64,000 bases of DNA from Aureispira anguillae (GCF_026000115.1 NZ_AP026867.1:7169001-7233000), one strand, 5' to 3'. Counted from the first letter of the stretch, positions 19,263-29,483 are shown. Notes: a model not told the origin generated them from the letters alone. Numbers and translations: made by a program.

Positions 19263-19334
19263 AAAAAAAAAATTAATAAAATAGTCAAGGGGGCGTTAAC
19301 TATAGTGATGTATTACAAAGCCTTATCATAAAAC

Positions 19335-19493
19335 ATTACTCCGTTAAATACAAGATGTTTTTTTGCTTTTTTTTAGTTCGCTTTGCTCATGAGAACAGTT
19401 GTAAAAAAGCAAAAAACTATCTCACGAGTGTAACGAACCGACCTCAGGGAGCTCATAAGCGCTAGCGCACTAGCTAATTAACGGAGTATTAAT
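19335..19493. repeat. Dispersed intergenic repeat with terminal inverted repeats, copy 2
   Basis: This 159-base element starts with ATTACTCCGTTAA and ends with TTAACGGAGTATTAAT, which are inverted repeats of each other. Its inner block 19421-19478 is almost the same as 2624-2681 of copy 1. It lies between the minus-strand OmpA gene and the atp operon. No ORF is present. Confidence 0.7.
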
Positions 19494-19969
19494 AAAAAGC
19501 ATAGAACTAAATATAAGCTAATTTATGGTCACAAATGTAGAATAGATCAACTCATTTAGTTTTAATTTTATGAACGGTTTATTAGTTAAGGGCTATAGGG
19601 TTGATTGTCAGTGAAGTATGTGTAATGGCATAAAATGGTTAAATCTTTGATAATCAAAGCGAAGTATTTTTGCCAAGAACAACTTCTGTCAATGGTTTCT
19701 TTTTTTACAAAAAAATCATACTACTATAACGGTTGAACTTAAGTAATTGTATAGAAGCTATTTTGATAAAAAAGAAAAGAATCGTGTTTTATATAAAAAT
19801 AAGCTATTTTGGGGCTAATTTGAAATTATATTTTGTGTATAACAACTTTTCAGAAGATTTGTTTACATTTTTTGCTTTCATAGAGGCTCAATTGGGCTGA
19901 ATTGTAAAAAAGCTTGGCTAATAGTGTGATAAAAAATCAAAGGATATTTTTTATTCCTAAAGAAAAGCA
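19494..19969. other. Intergenic spacer upstream of the atp operon
   Basis: No gene was seen. It contains one TCTTTGATAATC motif (about 19645) that also occurs at 7164 and 46116, AT-rich tracts, and no strong hairpin. It presumably carries the upstream control of the atp operon. Confidence 0.3.
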
Positions 19970-19977
19970 TATCTTTG
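19970..19977 (+). promoter_or_regulatory. Putative promoter -7 element of the atp operon (TATCTTTG)
   Basis: TATCTTTG matches the Bacteroidota consensus and lies 39 bases before the ATG at 20017 of atpB. A potential TTG start at 19975 overlaps this element and is therefore unlikely to be used. No clear -33 element was found. Confidence 0.5.
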
Positions 19978-20016
19978 CACCTGAAAATAGAATATAGTTT
20001 GTTGTTTCTTATAAAA

Positions 20017-21288
20017 ATGAACATGTTAAAGACATTTAAATCTACATTTTTTCTATTAGTAATTGCATTGTTAACCTGTAGCCAAACAGCGTTTGCAACG
20101 GAACCGACAGAAAGCAATGAGAAGGAAGAAGACCCAATCGAAGCAATGATGCACCATTTGGGTGATGCTAATGAGTTTCATATCGCTGGAGATATATCAA
20201 TTCCACTACCTTGTATCGCTTGGTCTGAGAAGGGTCTAATGATGACTTTGTCAAGCAGTTTTGAGCATGGGCACAAAGCCGTTAACGGTTATGTTTTGCA
20301 CCATGGAATTTTAATGCGTGTTCTTGGAGATGATTTTCCAACAGACAAAACCGTAGATATTACTTTTGAAGACGGTCATGCACACGATGCTGCTCATGGG
20401 CACGCAGAAGGGCACGAACATCAAACCGTTGACCAACATGGTGTATCAGGTGGTGCGGCAGAAAAAACAGAGGAAGCAGAACATAAAACAATGATTAACT
20501 ACAATGGTCATTCTTATGAAGTAGAAGCTTGTATGTCATTGCAAAATACAGGTTCTTCTTGGCAAGATTTCTCAATTTCTAAGAATGTATTTGGAATGTT
20601 GTTGGCGTTGATTTTGCTAATTATTGTGTTCTCTAAAATTTCAAAAGCATACACTACTAGAGAAAAACAAGCACCTAAAGGATTGCAATCATTTGTAGAG
20701 CCTATCATCTTGTTTATGCGTGATGAGGTAGTAAAACCAGCTATTGGAGACAAAGATTGGAAACGTTTCTTTCCTTTTATCATGTGCTTATTCTTCTTTA
20801 TTCTATTTTGTAACTTATTAGGTTTGATTCCTTTCTTCCCTGGTTCTGCTAACATTACAGGAAATATTGGAGTAACAATGATTCTAGCATTGGTTGTGTT
20901 TATTGTAGTAAACGTAAATGGTACAAAGGATTATTGGATGCACATTTTGTGGATGCCTGGTATCCCAACTGGTGTAAAGCCATTGTTGACAATCATTGAG
21001 GTAATGAGTTTGTTCATCAAGCCTGCTACACTATTTATTCGTTTGTTTGCAAACATCACAGCGGGACACGTTATCATTTTGAGTTTAGTAAGTTTGATTT
21101 TCTTCTTTAAGTCTGCAATGGGCATGGGAGGAGCAGCAGCAGGAGTTAGTATTGCCGTTCCATTTGTATTTGCAATGAACTTATTGGAGTTGTTTGTAGC
21201 TTTCTTACAGGCGTTTGTATTTTCTTTGTTGACGGCTCTATATATCGGAAGTGCAGTAGAAACACACGACCACGAGCACGCACACTAA
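20017..21288 (+). CDS. atpB: ATP synthase F0 subunit a, with Bacteroidota-type N-terminal extension
   Basis: Start chosen at the ATG at 20017 because the frame's earlier TTG (19975) overlaps the putative promoter. The resulting 423-residue protein begins with a signal-like segment (LKTFKSTFFLLVIALL), then an extracytoplasmic N-terminal region rich in His, with the cluster HAHDAAHGHAEGHEH. Membrane helices occupy the C-terminal 230 residues. The essential proton-channel arginine lies in FIRLFANITAGH. The gene is the first of atpB-E-F-H-A-G. The extension resembles other Bacteroidota a subunits; its His cluster could bind metal, but no function is known to me. Confidence 0.9.
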   Translation: MNMLKTFKSTFFLLVIALLTCSQTAFATEPTESNEKEEDPIEAMMHHLGDANEFHIAGDISIPLPCIAWSEKGLMMTLSSSFEHGHKAVNGYVLHHGILMRVLGDDFPTDKTVDITFEDGHAHDAAHGHAEGHEHQTVDQHGVSGGAAEKTEEAEHKTMINYNGHSYEVEACMSLQNTGSSWQDFSISKNVFGMLLALILLIIVFSKISKAYTTREKQAPKGLQSFVEPIILFMRDEVVKPAIGDKDWKRFFPFIMCLFFFILFCNLLGLIPFFPGSANITGNIGVTMILALVVFIVVNVNGTKDYWMHILWMPGIPTGVKPLLTIIEVMSLFIKPATLFIRLFANITAGHVIILSLVSLIFFFKSAMGMGGAAAGVSIAVPFVFAMNLLELFVAFLQAFVFSLLTALYIGSAVETHDHEHAH

Positions 21289-21302
21289 AATTGACATTAT
21301 TT

Positions 21303-21320
21303 CCTCTAAGCAATTAGAGG
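21303..21320 (+). other. Intercistronic hairpin atpB-atpE
   Basis: CCTCTAA pairs with TTAGAGG around a GCAA loop, in the 82-base gap between atpB and atpE. No T-run follows. It may act in mRNA processing or stability. Confidence 0.5.
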
Positions 21321-21331
21321 ATAAATTATAA

Positions 21332-21583
<252 letters not shown>

Positions 21584-21609
21584 TAATAAGCAAAGAGACG
21601 AAAAAAAAC

Positions 21610-21645
21610 AAACCTATCTGGTAGCGATTGGCTACCAGTAGGTTT
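21610..21645 (+). other. Intercistronic hairpin atpE-atpF
   Basis: AAACCTA-CTGGTAGC pairs with GCTACCAG-TAGGTTT (one unpaired T), with a GATTG loop and an AT-rich downstream run. It is terminator-like yet lies inside the operon, directly after the high-stoichiometry c-subunit gene. It could partially terminate transcription or protect upstream mRNA. Confidence 0.6.
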
Positions 21646-21697
21646 ATTTAAATGTTGAAGAGAATTTAATTATACCATAATATAAATATACGATAAA

Positions 21698-22216
21698 ATG
21701 ATTTTTCTATCATCAGGTTTCCCAGTGTTGAATCCAAGTGTGGGACTACTTTTCTGGACAGCTTTGATTTTTATCTTAGTTTGGTTGTTCTTGAGCAAAT
21801 TTTTCAAAAACATTGCACAGGCATTAGAAGATCGTGAAAACTTTATTGATGGATCTTTGGCTAAGGCAAAAGAAGCTGATGCTGCTCTAGAAGGAATGGA
21901 AGCTAAGAAAATGGCTTTGATCAAGGAAGCAGAGAAAAAAGGTTTGGAAATTATAAGTGAAGCAGAGGCAATCAAGAAAAACAAAATCGCTGAGGGTGAA
22001 GCTAGAGGTAAAGAGCGTGAGAAAAATATCTTGGAAGCTGCTGAGCAGGACAAAAAGAACCGTATGAAGGAATTGGAAATAAACATCCAAAACCAAATCG
22101 GTCAATCTTCTATAGATATTGCAAGAAAGCTATTGGGGAGAGAATTGGAAGGCAATCACGAAGCATTTGTCCAATCTCAAATTGCAAGTTTAAAGAAACA
22201 AGAAGTAGTAGCTTAA
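21698..22216 (+). CDS. atpF: ATP synthase F0 subunit b
   Basis: The protein has 172 residues. A membrane helix lies near the N-terminus (residues about 15-35) and the rest is a long charged coiled coil (residues 40-150), as in the peripheral stalk b subunit. It is the third gene of the operon, between atpE and atpH. Family length of about 165-175 is normal. Confidence 0.9.
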   Translation: MIFLSSGFPVLNPSVGLLFWTALIFILVWLFLSKFFKNIAQALEDRENFIDGSLAKAKEADAALEGMEAKKMALIKEAEKKGLEIISEAEAIKKNKIAEGEARGKEREKNILEAAEQDKKNRMKELEINIQNQIGQSSIDIARKLLGRELEGNHEAFVQSQIASLKKQEVVA

Positions 22217-22227
22217 TATTTTAATTA

Positions 22228-22278
22228 AGAATTTAGAGCCAAGAACCTATTGTTCTTCGTTCGCCATTTATAAATTCT
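22228..22278 (+). other. Intercistronic double-stem structure atpF-atpH
   Basis: AGAATTTA (22228-22235) pairs with TAAATTCT (22271-22278), enclosing a second hairpin AAGAAC / GTTCTT (22241-22257). It lies in the gap before atpH, immediately ahead of the start codon at 22283, so it could also affect translation. Confidence 0.45.
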
Positions 22279-22282
22279 AAAT

Positions 22283-22840
22283 ATGTCAATTTTAAGAATT
22301 GTATCAAGATACGCCAAATCTCTCTTCGATTTAGCAAAAAAGGAAGGCCAACTAGATCAAGTACATGATGATGTCATGAATGCTTGGGAAGTGGCTAAAA
22401 ATGAAGAGTTTGCTGATTTCTTGAAAAGTCCTATTATCCCAATCGACAAGAAAAAGGATGTTATTGATGTTGTTTTTGCCAATAGCAATAAGAACTTAGT
22501 ACAGACTTTTCATGTAATGATGGAACATAAGCGTGAATCTTATATGGCTGATTTTTGCCGTACGTTTCACCTTTTTTACAACAAAGAAAAACACGTCTCT
22601 GCTGTTCGTTTGACTACGGCTGTAGAATTGAGCGAGAGCACCGTTAATGATCTATTGGATACGTTCAAAGCAAAGGGCTTGCTAGAACAAACCGTAGAAC
22701 TTATAAAAGATATTGAGCCATCTATTATTGGTGGTTTTATCTTAGAATTTGATGGTCAAGTATACAATGCAAGTTTATTGCACCAACTTGATCAAATGAA
22801 GAAGCAATTTAGTGAAAATCTGTATACCAAAAATATATAA
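22283..22840 (+). CDS. atpH: ATP synthase F1 subunit delta
   Basis: The protein has 185 residues with the family's N-terminal helical bundle ([18 protein letters not shown]) and the C-terminal conserved segment ([24 protein letters not shown]). It connects F1 to the peripheral stalk. Only two bases separate its stop from the atpA start, suggesting translational coupling. Confidence 0.93.
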   Translation: MSILRIVSRYAKSLFDLAKKEGQLDQVHDDVMNAWEVAKNEEFADFLKSPIIPIDKKKDVIDVVFANSNKNLVQTFHVMMEHKRESYMADFCRTFHLFYNKEKHVSAVRLTTAVELSESTVNDLLDTFKAKGLLEQTVELIKDIEPSIIGGFILEFDGQVYNASLLHQLDQMKKQFSENLYTKNI

Positions 22841-22842
22841 AA

Positions 22843-24435
22843 ATGGCTAACGTAAAACCAGACGAGATATCTGCTATCTTAAAACAACAAATCAGTGGGT
22901 TTGATACTCAGTCTAAATTAGAAGAACAAGGTACCGTATTAGAAGTAGGTGACGGTATTGCGCGCGTTTATGGTTTAACTAATGTAATGTCAGGTGAGCT
23001 AGTAGAATTCGAAAATGGAGTTCAGGCTATCGCACTTAACTTAGAAGAAGACAACGTTGGTTTGGTATTGATGGGTGCTGCTGAAAAAATTAAAGAAGGT
23101 GATAAAGTTAAGCGTACTGGGGAAGTTGCTTCTATTCAGGTAGGAGAAGGAATCCTTGGTCGTGTTGTAAATACATTGGGAACTCCTGTTGATGGTAAAG
23201 GTGCTATCGAAGGAAAAACCTATGCAATGCCACTAGAGCGTAAAGCTCCTGGTGTAATTTACCGTCAACCAGTAAACGAACCATTGCAAACAGGAATCAA
23301 AGCGATTGATTCTATGATTCCAATTGGTAGAGGACAACGTGAGTTGATTATTGGTGACCGTCAAACTGGTAAAACTGCAATTGCAATTGATACCATCTTG
23401 AATCAAAAAGAATTTTACGATAATAAAGACACAGATACTGTATACTGTATTTATGTAGCAATCGGACAGAAAGCTTCTACAGTAGCACAGATTGCTCAAA
23501 CTTTGGAGAAAAAAGGTGCATTGGCTTATACTACTATCGTTGTAGCTGCTGCTTCTGATCCTGCTCCTTTACAGTTCTACTCTCCATTTGCAGGAGCTGC
23601 AATTGGTGAATACTTCCGTGACACTGGTCGTCCAGCGTTGATCATTTATGATGATTTGTCTAAGCAAGCTGTTGCTTACCGTGAGGTATCTTTGTTGTTG
23701 CGTCGTCCTCCAGGACGTGAGGCTTATCCTGGTGATGTATTCTACCTTCACTCTCGTTTGTTAGAGCGTGCAGCAAAAGTTATCAAAAATGATGAGATTG
23801 CTAACGATATGAACGACGTTCCTGCTTCTCTAAAAGAAGCTGGTTTGATCAAAGGTGGTGGATCATTAACAGCATTGCCTATTATTGAGACTCAAGCAGG
23901 TGACGTTTCTGCTTATATTCCTACCAACGTAATTTCTATTACAGATGGTCAGATTTTCTTGGAGTCTAACTTGTTTAATGCAGGTATTCGTCCAGCTATT
24001 AACGTAGGTATTTCTGTATCTCGTGTAGGTGGATCTGCTCAAATTAAGCCAATGAAAAAGGTATCTGGTACCTTGAAATTGGATCAAGCTCAATACCGTG
24101 AGCTAGAGGCCTTCTCTAAATTTGGTTCTGATCTTGATGCTGCTACTAAAGCTGTACTAGACAAAGGGGTTAGAAACGTAGAGATTCTAAAACAAGCTCA
24201 ATATTCTCCAGTACCAGTAGAGCAACAAGTAGCTATTATTTACTTGGGAACTAAAGGTTTGGTTAAGAATGTACCAGTAGAGCGTGTAAAAGAATTTGAG
24301 GCTGCTTTCTTGGCAAAAATGGAAGAGCGTAATGCTGATGTATTGGCTAATTTCCGTTCTGGTAAATACGACAAAGCTGACTTGGCTAAGGTAGAAGCTC
24401 TAGCTAAAGAATTAACAGCTAAATTTGAAGCATAA
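22843..24435 (+). CDS. atpA: ATP synthase F1 subunit alpha
   Basis: The protein has 530 residues, the normal length. Walker A (GDRQTGKT, residues about 173-180), the alpha-signature region ([31 protein letters not shown]) and a VPASLKE-like segment are present. It is the non-catalytic nucleotide-binding subunit of F1. It is followed by a strong hairpin and then atpG. The catalytic beta subunit (atpD) and epsilon (atpC) are absent here and must lie elsewhere, as in other Bacteroidota. Confidence 0.96.
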   Translation: MANVKPDEISAILKQQISGFDTQSKLEEQGTVLEVGDGIARVYGLTNVMSGELVEFENGVQAIALNLEEDNVGLVLMGAAEKIKEGDKVKRTGEVASIQVGEGILGRVVNTLGTPVDGKGAIEGKTYAMPLERKAPGVIYRQPVNEPLQTGIKAIDSMIPIGRGQRELIIGDRQTGKTAIAIDTILNQKEFYDNKDTDTVYCIYVAIGQKASTVAQIAQTLEKKGALAYTTIVVAAASDPAPLQFYSPFAGAAIGEYFRDTGRPALIIYDDLSKQAVAYREVSLLLRRPPGREAYPGDVFYLHSRLLERAAKVIKNDEIANDMNDVPASLKEAGLIKGGGSLTALPIIETQAGDVSAYIPTNVISITDGQIFLESNLFNAGIRPAINVGISVSRVGGSAQIKPMKKVSGTLKLDQAQYRELEAFSKFGSDLDAATKAVLDKGVRNVEILKQAQYSPVPVEQQVAIIYLGTKGLVKNVPVERVKEFEAAFLAKMEERNADVLANFRSGKYDKADLAKVEALAKELTAKFEA

Positions 24436-24456
24436 TCCTATTAGTTTTTGGAGATG

Positions 24457-24494
24457 AAATTCAGATGTTAGTCTTTTTGCTAACATCTGAATTT
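24457..24494 (+). other. Intercistronic hairpin atpA-atpG
   Basis: A perfect 15-bp stem (AAATTCAGATGTTAG / CTAACATCTGAATTT) with an 8-base T-rich loop. It lies in the gap between atpA and atpG. There is no T-run after it, so a terminator is unlikely; processing or stability control is more probable. Confidence 0.6.
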
Positions 24495-24529
24495 ATACAA
24501 TTCAGTCTCTAATTAATAAAGAATAAAAA

Positions 24530-25429
24530 ATGGCAAACTTAAAAGAAGTAAGAGAACGTATTTCCTCTGTTATATCTACTCAACAAATAACAAAGGCTAT
24601 GAAAATGGTAGCTGCTGCTAAACTGCGTCGAGCACAGCAGGCTATTGTTGAAATGCGTCCTTATTCCAACAAGTTGAGTGCTATGTTATCTAATATCCTT
24701 TCAAACTTGGAAGGTGATGCAAGTACTTCTTTGGGTGTCGAGCGTCCAGTAAAAAATGCTTTAGTAGTAGTAATAACTTCTAATAGAGGTTTGTGTGGTG
24801 GTTTTAATTCTAGTGTTTCTAAATTATCATTAGAATTATCAGCAGAGAAATACAACGAGCAATACAAAGCTGGTAATTTAACGTATCTTTTTATTGGTAA
24901 AAAAGGATATGATTATCTAAAAAGTCGTGTGTCAGGTACCCAAATGATTACCGATCATGTAGACTTAGTTACAAAGACATTTGGATTTGAAGATTCTTCT
25001 AAAGTAGCGAGTGAGTTGATGCAAGCTTTTGAAGAGGGTAAATATGATGCCATTGATATTGTATATGCTCAATTTAAAAATGCTGCGGTTCAAAACTTTA
25101 CTGTAGAGCAATTTTTACCAGTTGCTAAAATGGAAGTTCCTGAAGGGCAAGAATCAGACGAAAAAGCAGATTTTATCTTCGAACCTAACAAAGAAGACTT
25201 ACTGGAGTATTTGATTCCTACTATTCTAAAAACACAACTGCATAAAACAATTTTAGATTCTAATGCTTCTGAACAAGGCGCTCGTATGACTGCTATGGAG
25301 AACGCAACAGAAAATGCAGAAGATTTGTTGAAAGAATTGAAAATTAACTATAACAAAGCTCGTCAAGAGGCGATTACTGCTGAAATTTCTGAAATTGTTG
25401 GTGGGGTTGCTGCATTGGAAGATGCTTAA
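24530..25429 (+). CDS. atpG: ATP synthase F1 subunit gamma
   Basis: The protein has 299 residues with the canonical N-terminal (ISSVISTQQITKAMKMVAAAKLRRA) and C-terminal (SEQGARMTAMENATENAEDL) coiled-coil motifs of the central rotor stalk. It is the last gene of the operon and ends before a strong terminator at 25456. Confidence 0.95.
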   Translation: MANLKEVRERISSVISTQQITKAMKMVAAAKLRRAQQAIVEMRPYSNKLSAMLSNILSNLEGDASTSLGVERPVKNALVVVITSNRGLCGGFNSSVSKLSLELSAEKYNEQYKAGNLTYLFIGKKGYDYLKSRVSGTQMITDHVDLVTKTFGFEDSSKVASELMQAFEEGKYDAIDIVYAQFKNAAVQNFTVEQFLPVAKMEVPEGQESDEKADFIFEPNKEDLLEYLIPTILKTQLHKTILDSNASEQGARMTAMENATENAEDLLKELKINYNKARQEAITAEISEIVGGVAALEDA

Positions 25430-25455
25430 TCTCTTATTGAATAAGAGCAAAAAGA

Positions 25456-25490
25456 AGGCTTACAACAAACTTTTGTTGTAAGCCTTTTTT
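25456..25490 (+). terminator. Rho-independent terminator of the atp operon
   Basis: A perfect stem (AGGCTTACAACAAA / TTTGTTGTAAGCCT) followed by a run of T bases lies 26 bases past the atpG stop. Confidence 0.9.
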
Positions 25491-25565
25491 GTTACAGTAT
25501 ATGAAAGGTAGTTTTAAGAGAATCTTGATCTTTTACAAAAGAAATAAGGAAAGAACTTGGAGTAT

Positions 25566-25743
25566 AGCCTTAAATTAGTAGTGAAGTTGTTTAAAAATGG
25601 AGTTTTGTTGATAATGAGTACTAATTTTTAGATAAACAAGGCAAAAATTTTCTTCATAGCAGCGTTATGGAGCAAATTTTTAACGCAGAGTAGCTAGAAA
25701 TTAGCTTTCATTAGTGATTTAAGGCTATTCTTAAACAACTTCA
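25566..25743. repeat. Interleaved inverted repeats in an otherwise gene-free region
   Basis: The gap 25430-25837 holds no gene beyond the atp terminator. Two perfect inverted pairs are interleaved in the order A-B-A'-B': AGCCTTAAAT (25566-25575) with ATTTAAGGCT (25717-25726), and TGAAGTTGTTTAA (25582-25594) with TTAAACAACTTCA (25731-25743). Nested folding is impossible; pseudoknot or rearranged element are alternatives. TTAAACAACTTC recurs at 32238-32249. Confidence 0.45.
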
Positions 25744-25837
25744 GTATCATTATGTTATCGTTTATGGTTTTTTGGGTTGTCAAAGAACTTAGTTTATTTT
25801 TGGGGGTTACCCAAATTCCCCTGAATTAGAAAATGGA

Positions 25838-28114
25838 TTGCTAAAAATTCGATTTATGTTACTAGTTACTATTATTTGTTGTTTCTTAGGAAGTACGCTT
25901 TTGGCGCAGGAACGTACGGTACTTGACTCTCTAAACCAATCTTATAAACAGGCGAGCGCAGACAGTACAAAAGTACAAGCTTTAATTGCTATTGGAGACT
26001 ACTTTTTGCACAAGAACTTGGATTCTACAATCAACTATTATAATAAAGCACTAAAAGCAATTGAAACTGTAGGGGGGCAAGAGGTCAAAAAGTATCAGCC
26101 ACTTTTATACCATTATACGTCTATTGCTTATACGAGTTGGGGGCGTATACAAGAAGGTATGGAATATGGGCAGCGAGCTTTAAGTGCTTATGAGGCATTG
26201 GATATGCAATTAGAAATGTCTGATATTTATATGGTGATAGGGGTACTTTACGGGCAAATGGGAGAGGTCAATCAGGGGAAAGAACTGTTGTTGAAAGCAA
26301 TTGCCATTAAGAGAGAGTTGAATGCGACAGAAAAGTTGGGACATGCTTATATGAATCTAACCTTATTGTATAGAGATCTAGGAATGTTAGAAGAGGCAAT
26401 TGCTTCAATTGATAGTGCGATTACTCGATTTAAAGCGCAAAAATTTGAGATGGGCGTGAATCGTTCTTACCAAATAAAAGGGGAGGTGCATAAATTTGCG
26501 GGAAACAATGACAAAGCATTAGAGGTTTATCAAGAAGCCTTAGCGCTATATCGAAAACAAGCAACAAAGGATATAAAGGGGGAGATTGTCCTTATGAATA
26601 GTATTGCGGGGTTTTATCGAATATTAAAAGAATATGATCGTGCAATTGCTTATTATCAGAATGGTTTGACCTTGCTGAAAGAGACAGACAACAAAGAATT
26701 GGAAGGGCTCATTCACCACAATATAGGGGGCGTTTATTTAGAGCAAAAACAATATGAAAAGGCACTAACATATTATCAAAAAGGGCTGGTTTTTTATGAA
26801 GCAATACAGCATCCTACAGGTTTGTCAAGGACTTATAGATATATGGGGACTACTTATCAGGCTGTAGAAAAATACGAGCTTGCTATTGAGTATTATACCA
26901 AAGCAACTGAAGTATTAGCTTCTAAAAAGAACTCGGATTATGGAGATGTTTCTAAGAAGTTAGCGAGTCTTTATTATGAACTGCACCTAATGGAAAAAAA
27001 GACAAAGGGTGATGAAGCCTTAGGAATGATTTATTTGAATAAGGCTCAATCTTTTGCAAAAGAAAGTATTGCTTGCCCTTCTACCAATTTGGAGGCGAGT
27101 TTGGGTAGGTATAAAACCTTGCAAAAAATTTATCAAGCGATTGGAAATTATCAAGAAGGGTTAAACATAGCGAATAAAGTAATTGAGCTTTCGGACTCCT
27201 TGTTTGAGGAAACGAAGATAAAAACGGTTTTGGACTTGGAAACGCAATATCAAACGGAAAAGAAAGAGTTTGATATTAAAATTTTGAACCAAGAAAAAGC
27301 TTTGCAATTGTCTGAGAATAAGCAACAGAGAATGCTGTTGTATGGGAGCGGAACAACGTTAATTGTATTGATCTTCTTGTTGATGTTATTGTATTGGTTC
27401 TTTTGGCAAAAACGCAAGGCAAATGCAGCTTTAGCGCTTAACAATGAGTTGATTACTCGTCAAAAAAACTTAGTAGATAAGCAAAATGCAGAAAAAGAGC
27501 TATTGCTAAAAGAAATCCATCACCGTGTAAAAAATAACTTACAAATTATATCGAGCCTCTTGGATTTGCAAAGCAGCAAAATTGACGATGATGCAGCACT
27601 TTCTGCCATTGCAGATGGACAATCTAGGGTTCAGTCTATGGCATTGATCCATCATAAATTGTATCAGCATGAACATATCGCAACGGTCAATTTTAGAGAC
27701 TATGTTTACCAATTGTTCGACCAAATTATGGCTGTTTTAACAGAGGAAAGCCCAACCTTAGAGCTGGATATTGACGAAACAATCGCTTTTGATATAGATA
27801 CGGCCATTCCTTTAGGATTGATTCTAAATGAGCTTTTGACGAATGCTTGCAAATATGCTTTTGAGTCAGGAAAGAAAGGCAAGTTGAGTATTCGATTAAA
27901 AAAAATGGAGCAGGGGGATTATCAATTGGAACTACAAGACAATGGGCGGGGAATGCCTGCGGATTTTAAACTTCATAAGGCTCGTAGCTTGGGCTTAAGA
28001 TTGGTTCGACGATTGAGCAAACAATTAATGGGAAAAGCAAGTTTTAAGAACGATAATGGTGCTTATTTTTGTATCCAGTTTAAGGACACAGCACTACGCA
28101 AAACGATAGACTAA
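25838..28114 (+). CDS. TPR-containing sensor histidine kinase (HisKA_2 type)
   Basis: The protein has 758 residues if it starts at TTG 25838 (K3 and R5 give a positive n-region); ATG 25856 is an alternative. A signal peptide ends near LLAQ, then tetratricopeptide repeats fill residues about 40-400 (extracytoplasmic). A membrane helix lies near 500 ([19 protein letters not shown]) followed by a coiled linker. The HisKA_2 H-box [11 protein letters not shown] is near 559-569, an N-box [12 protein letters not shown] near 664 and a G-box DNGRGMP near 701. It senses an extracellular signal via the TPRs. Its stop codon overlaps the start of the LytTR response regulator by one base (TAATG). Confidence 0.85.
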   Translation: MLKIRFMLLVTIICCFLGSTLLAQERTVLDSLNQSYKQASADSTKVQALIAIGDYFLHKNLDSTINYYNKALKAIETVGGQEVKKYQPLLYHYTSIAYTSWGRIQEGMEYGQRALSAYEALDMQLEMSDIYMVIGVLYGQMGEVNQGKELLLKAIAIKRELNATEKLGHAYMNLTLLYRDLGMLEEAIASIDSAITRFKAQKFEMGVNRSYQIKGEVHKFAGNNDKALEVYQEALALYRKQATKDIKGEIVLMNSIAGFYRILKEYDRAIAYYQNGLTLLKETDNKELEGLIHHNIGGVYLEQKQYEKALTYYQKGLVFYEAIQHPTGLSRTYRYMGTTYQAVEKYELAIEYYTKATEVLASKKNSDYGDVSKKLASLYYELHLMEKKTKGDEALGMIYLNKAQSFAKESIACPSTNLEASLGRYKTLQKIYQAIGNYQEGLNIANKVIELSDSLFEETKIKTVLDLETQYQTEKKEFDIKILNQEKALQLSENKQQRMLLYGSGTTLIVLIFLLMLLYWFFWQKRKANAALALNNELITRQKNLVDKQNAEKELLLKEIHHRVKNNLQIISSLLDLQSSKIDDDAALSAIADGQSRVQSMALIHHKLYQHEHIATVNFRDYVYQLFDQIMAVLTEESPTLELDIDETIAFDIDTAIPLGLILNELLTNACKYAFESGKKGKLSIRLKKMEQGDYQLELQDNGRGMPADFKLHKARSLGLRLVRRLSKQLMGKASFKNDNGAYFCIQFKDTALRKTID

Positions 28115-28860
28115 TGGGAAAAATTAAAATTCTGGTAGTGGAGGACGAGATTATTATTGCAGATAATATTTGTGATATTCTGGAAGAGTTAGGCTATGAG
28201 GTACTAGAACCCGCTGTAAGTTATACAGAAGCACTTGAAATATTACAGGTAGAACAGCCTGATTTGGCCTTGTTGGATATTCAGTTGGCTGGTCGTAGAG
28301 ATGGGATTGATTTAGCTTGGAAAATCAAGGAAGATTATGATATTCCTTTTATTTTTCTAACCTCTAATGCTGATCCTGTAACGGTTGATCGAGCAAAAAA
28401 AGTTAGCCCACCAGCCTATCTACTCAAACCATTTGATCGGAACGACTTGTTTACTTCTATTGAAATTGCCTTATACAATTATAGCAAGAACAATACTGCT
28501 GAAATTGCAGCGGAGGAAGCAGGGCAAAAAGAGGAAGAAATCATCCTTAAGGATGCTTTATTTATAAAACACAAACAGAGTTTTCAAAAGATAGTCTTTG
28601 AGGATATTTTATTTCTGAAAAGTGAGCATGTTTATGTTCGAATTGTATTAAAGAACAACAAAGAGTATTTGATTCGATCAAGTTTGGCAAAATTCATCAT
28701 GCGGCTTCCAAAATACTTTTTTAAGATTCATCGAAGTTATGCGGTCAACCTAAATCAATTGGAAAGTATAGGCTTGATCAATTTAAAAATGGGAAAGCAT
28801 GAATTACCCTTCGGAAAAGGCTATCGTGCCGAATTGCTAAAGAAGGTCAATACACAATAA
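28114..28860 (+). CDS. LytTR-family response regulator
   Basis: The protein has 248 residues. Residues 1-125 form a receiver with acid pocket E10/D11, phosphoacceptor D55 (ALLDIQL) and Lys in LLKPFD. Residues about 145-245 form a LytTR DNA-binding domain (FEDILFLKSEHVYVRI, FFKIHRSYAVNL). It overlaps the kinase gene by one base, so the two are surely partners. Its target promoters are unknown; the next gene (28985) is a receiver-like protein. Confidence 0.9.
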   Translation: MGKIKILVVEDEIIIADNICDILEELGYEVLEPAVSYTEALEILQVEQPDLALLDIQLAGRRDGIDLAWKIKEDYDIPFIFLTSNADPVTVDRAKKVSPPAYLLKPFDRNDLFTSIEIALYNYSKNNTAEIAAEEAGQKEEEIILKDALFIKHKQSFQKIVFEDILFLKSEHVYVRIVLKNNKEYLIRSSLAKFIMRLPKYFFKIHRSYAVNLNQLESIGLINLKMGKHELPFGKGYRAELLKKVNTQ

Positions 28861-28984
28861 AACAGAGCATTCAGAACACAATAATAGGCGTTGGTAACAA
28901 TTATGAGGTTGCTCCCCAAAAATAACTATATATTAGCAGTATGATAATGTTTGATAAAAGTAGTTCTAATAATAGTTATTAAGT

Positions 28985-29371
28985 ATGCCTTCTAGATCAA
29001 TTCTAATTATAAGTAGTCATGCTGGGATGATTAAATATCTAAGTCGAATGCTTTGTGAATTGGACTATCCTTTTGAGGTATTAGCACTTAGCAACTTAGC
29101 GTTGTTAGCGACTATGTCACAATCTATAGAGTTGATTTTACTTCCGCTCCAATTTCAAAAAGAGCAAGGGAATTTGCAGGCTGCACAAAAAATAAGAAAA
29201 TTTTATGACGTGCCTTGTATTTTTCTATCCGAACAAATGAATGTTGGGCTATTGCAACAGATAAAAACAATACCCAAACCGATTTATTGGATTCGATCTT
29301 ATCGGAAGGATGATTTATTTGTTTATATCGAGTTGGCAAAGAATCATCAAGTCAACAAAAAAAACGCTTGA
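28985..29371 (+). CDS. Pseudo-receiver protein lacking the phosphoacceptor aspartate
   Basis: The protein has 128 residues and follows the receiver fold of the preceding LytTR regulator: ILIISS at the acid pocket (versus ILVVED), LILLPLQF at the phosphoacceptor (P54 in place of D55), KIRKFYDVPCIFLSE, and IYWIRSYRKDDLF (R instead of the conserved Lys, versus AYLLKPFDRNDLF). It therefore cannot be phosphorylated in the usual way. It lies 124 bases after the regulator and may modulate the same pathway, for example by binding the kinase or the regulator. Confidence 0.65.
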   Translation: MPSRSILIISSHAGMIKYLSRMLCELDYPFEVLALSNLALLATMSQSIELILLPLQFQKEQGNLQAAQKIRKFYDVPCIFLSEQMNVGLLQQIKTIPKPIYWIRSYRKDDLFVYIELAKNHQVNKKNA

Positions 29372-29470
29372 AAATGAAAGAATTGTTAGCAAGAAAAGGG
29401 TGATGTTGCTCTGATTATTAAATAATTAATATATTTTCTGGTAAATATTTTATTAAAAATAATATTTGTG

Positions 29471-29478
29471 TAATTTTG
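29471..29478 (+). promoter_or_regulatory. -7 promoter element of the candidate small RNA (TAATTTTG)
   Basis: TAATTTTG matches TAnnTTTG. It is 6 bases before the predicted start of the structured RNA, and no protein gene lies in the plus direction before the terminator. The -33 region is weak. Confidence 0.5.
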
Positions 29479-29483
29479 CAGTA

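Noticed and set aside
19975-20016. TTG start of atpB giving 14 extra residues
   Set aside because: The TTG overlaps the putative -7 promoter element; the ATG at 20017 gives a normal signal sequence.
20514-20855. 113-residue reading frame on the minus strand inside atpB
   Set aside because: It is antisense to the well-supported atpB frame and has no recognisable protein features.
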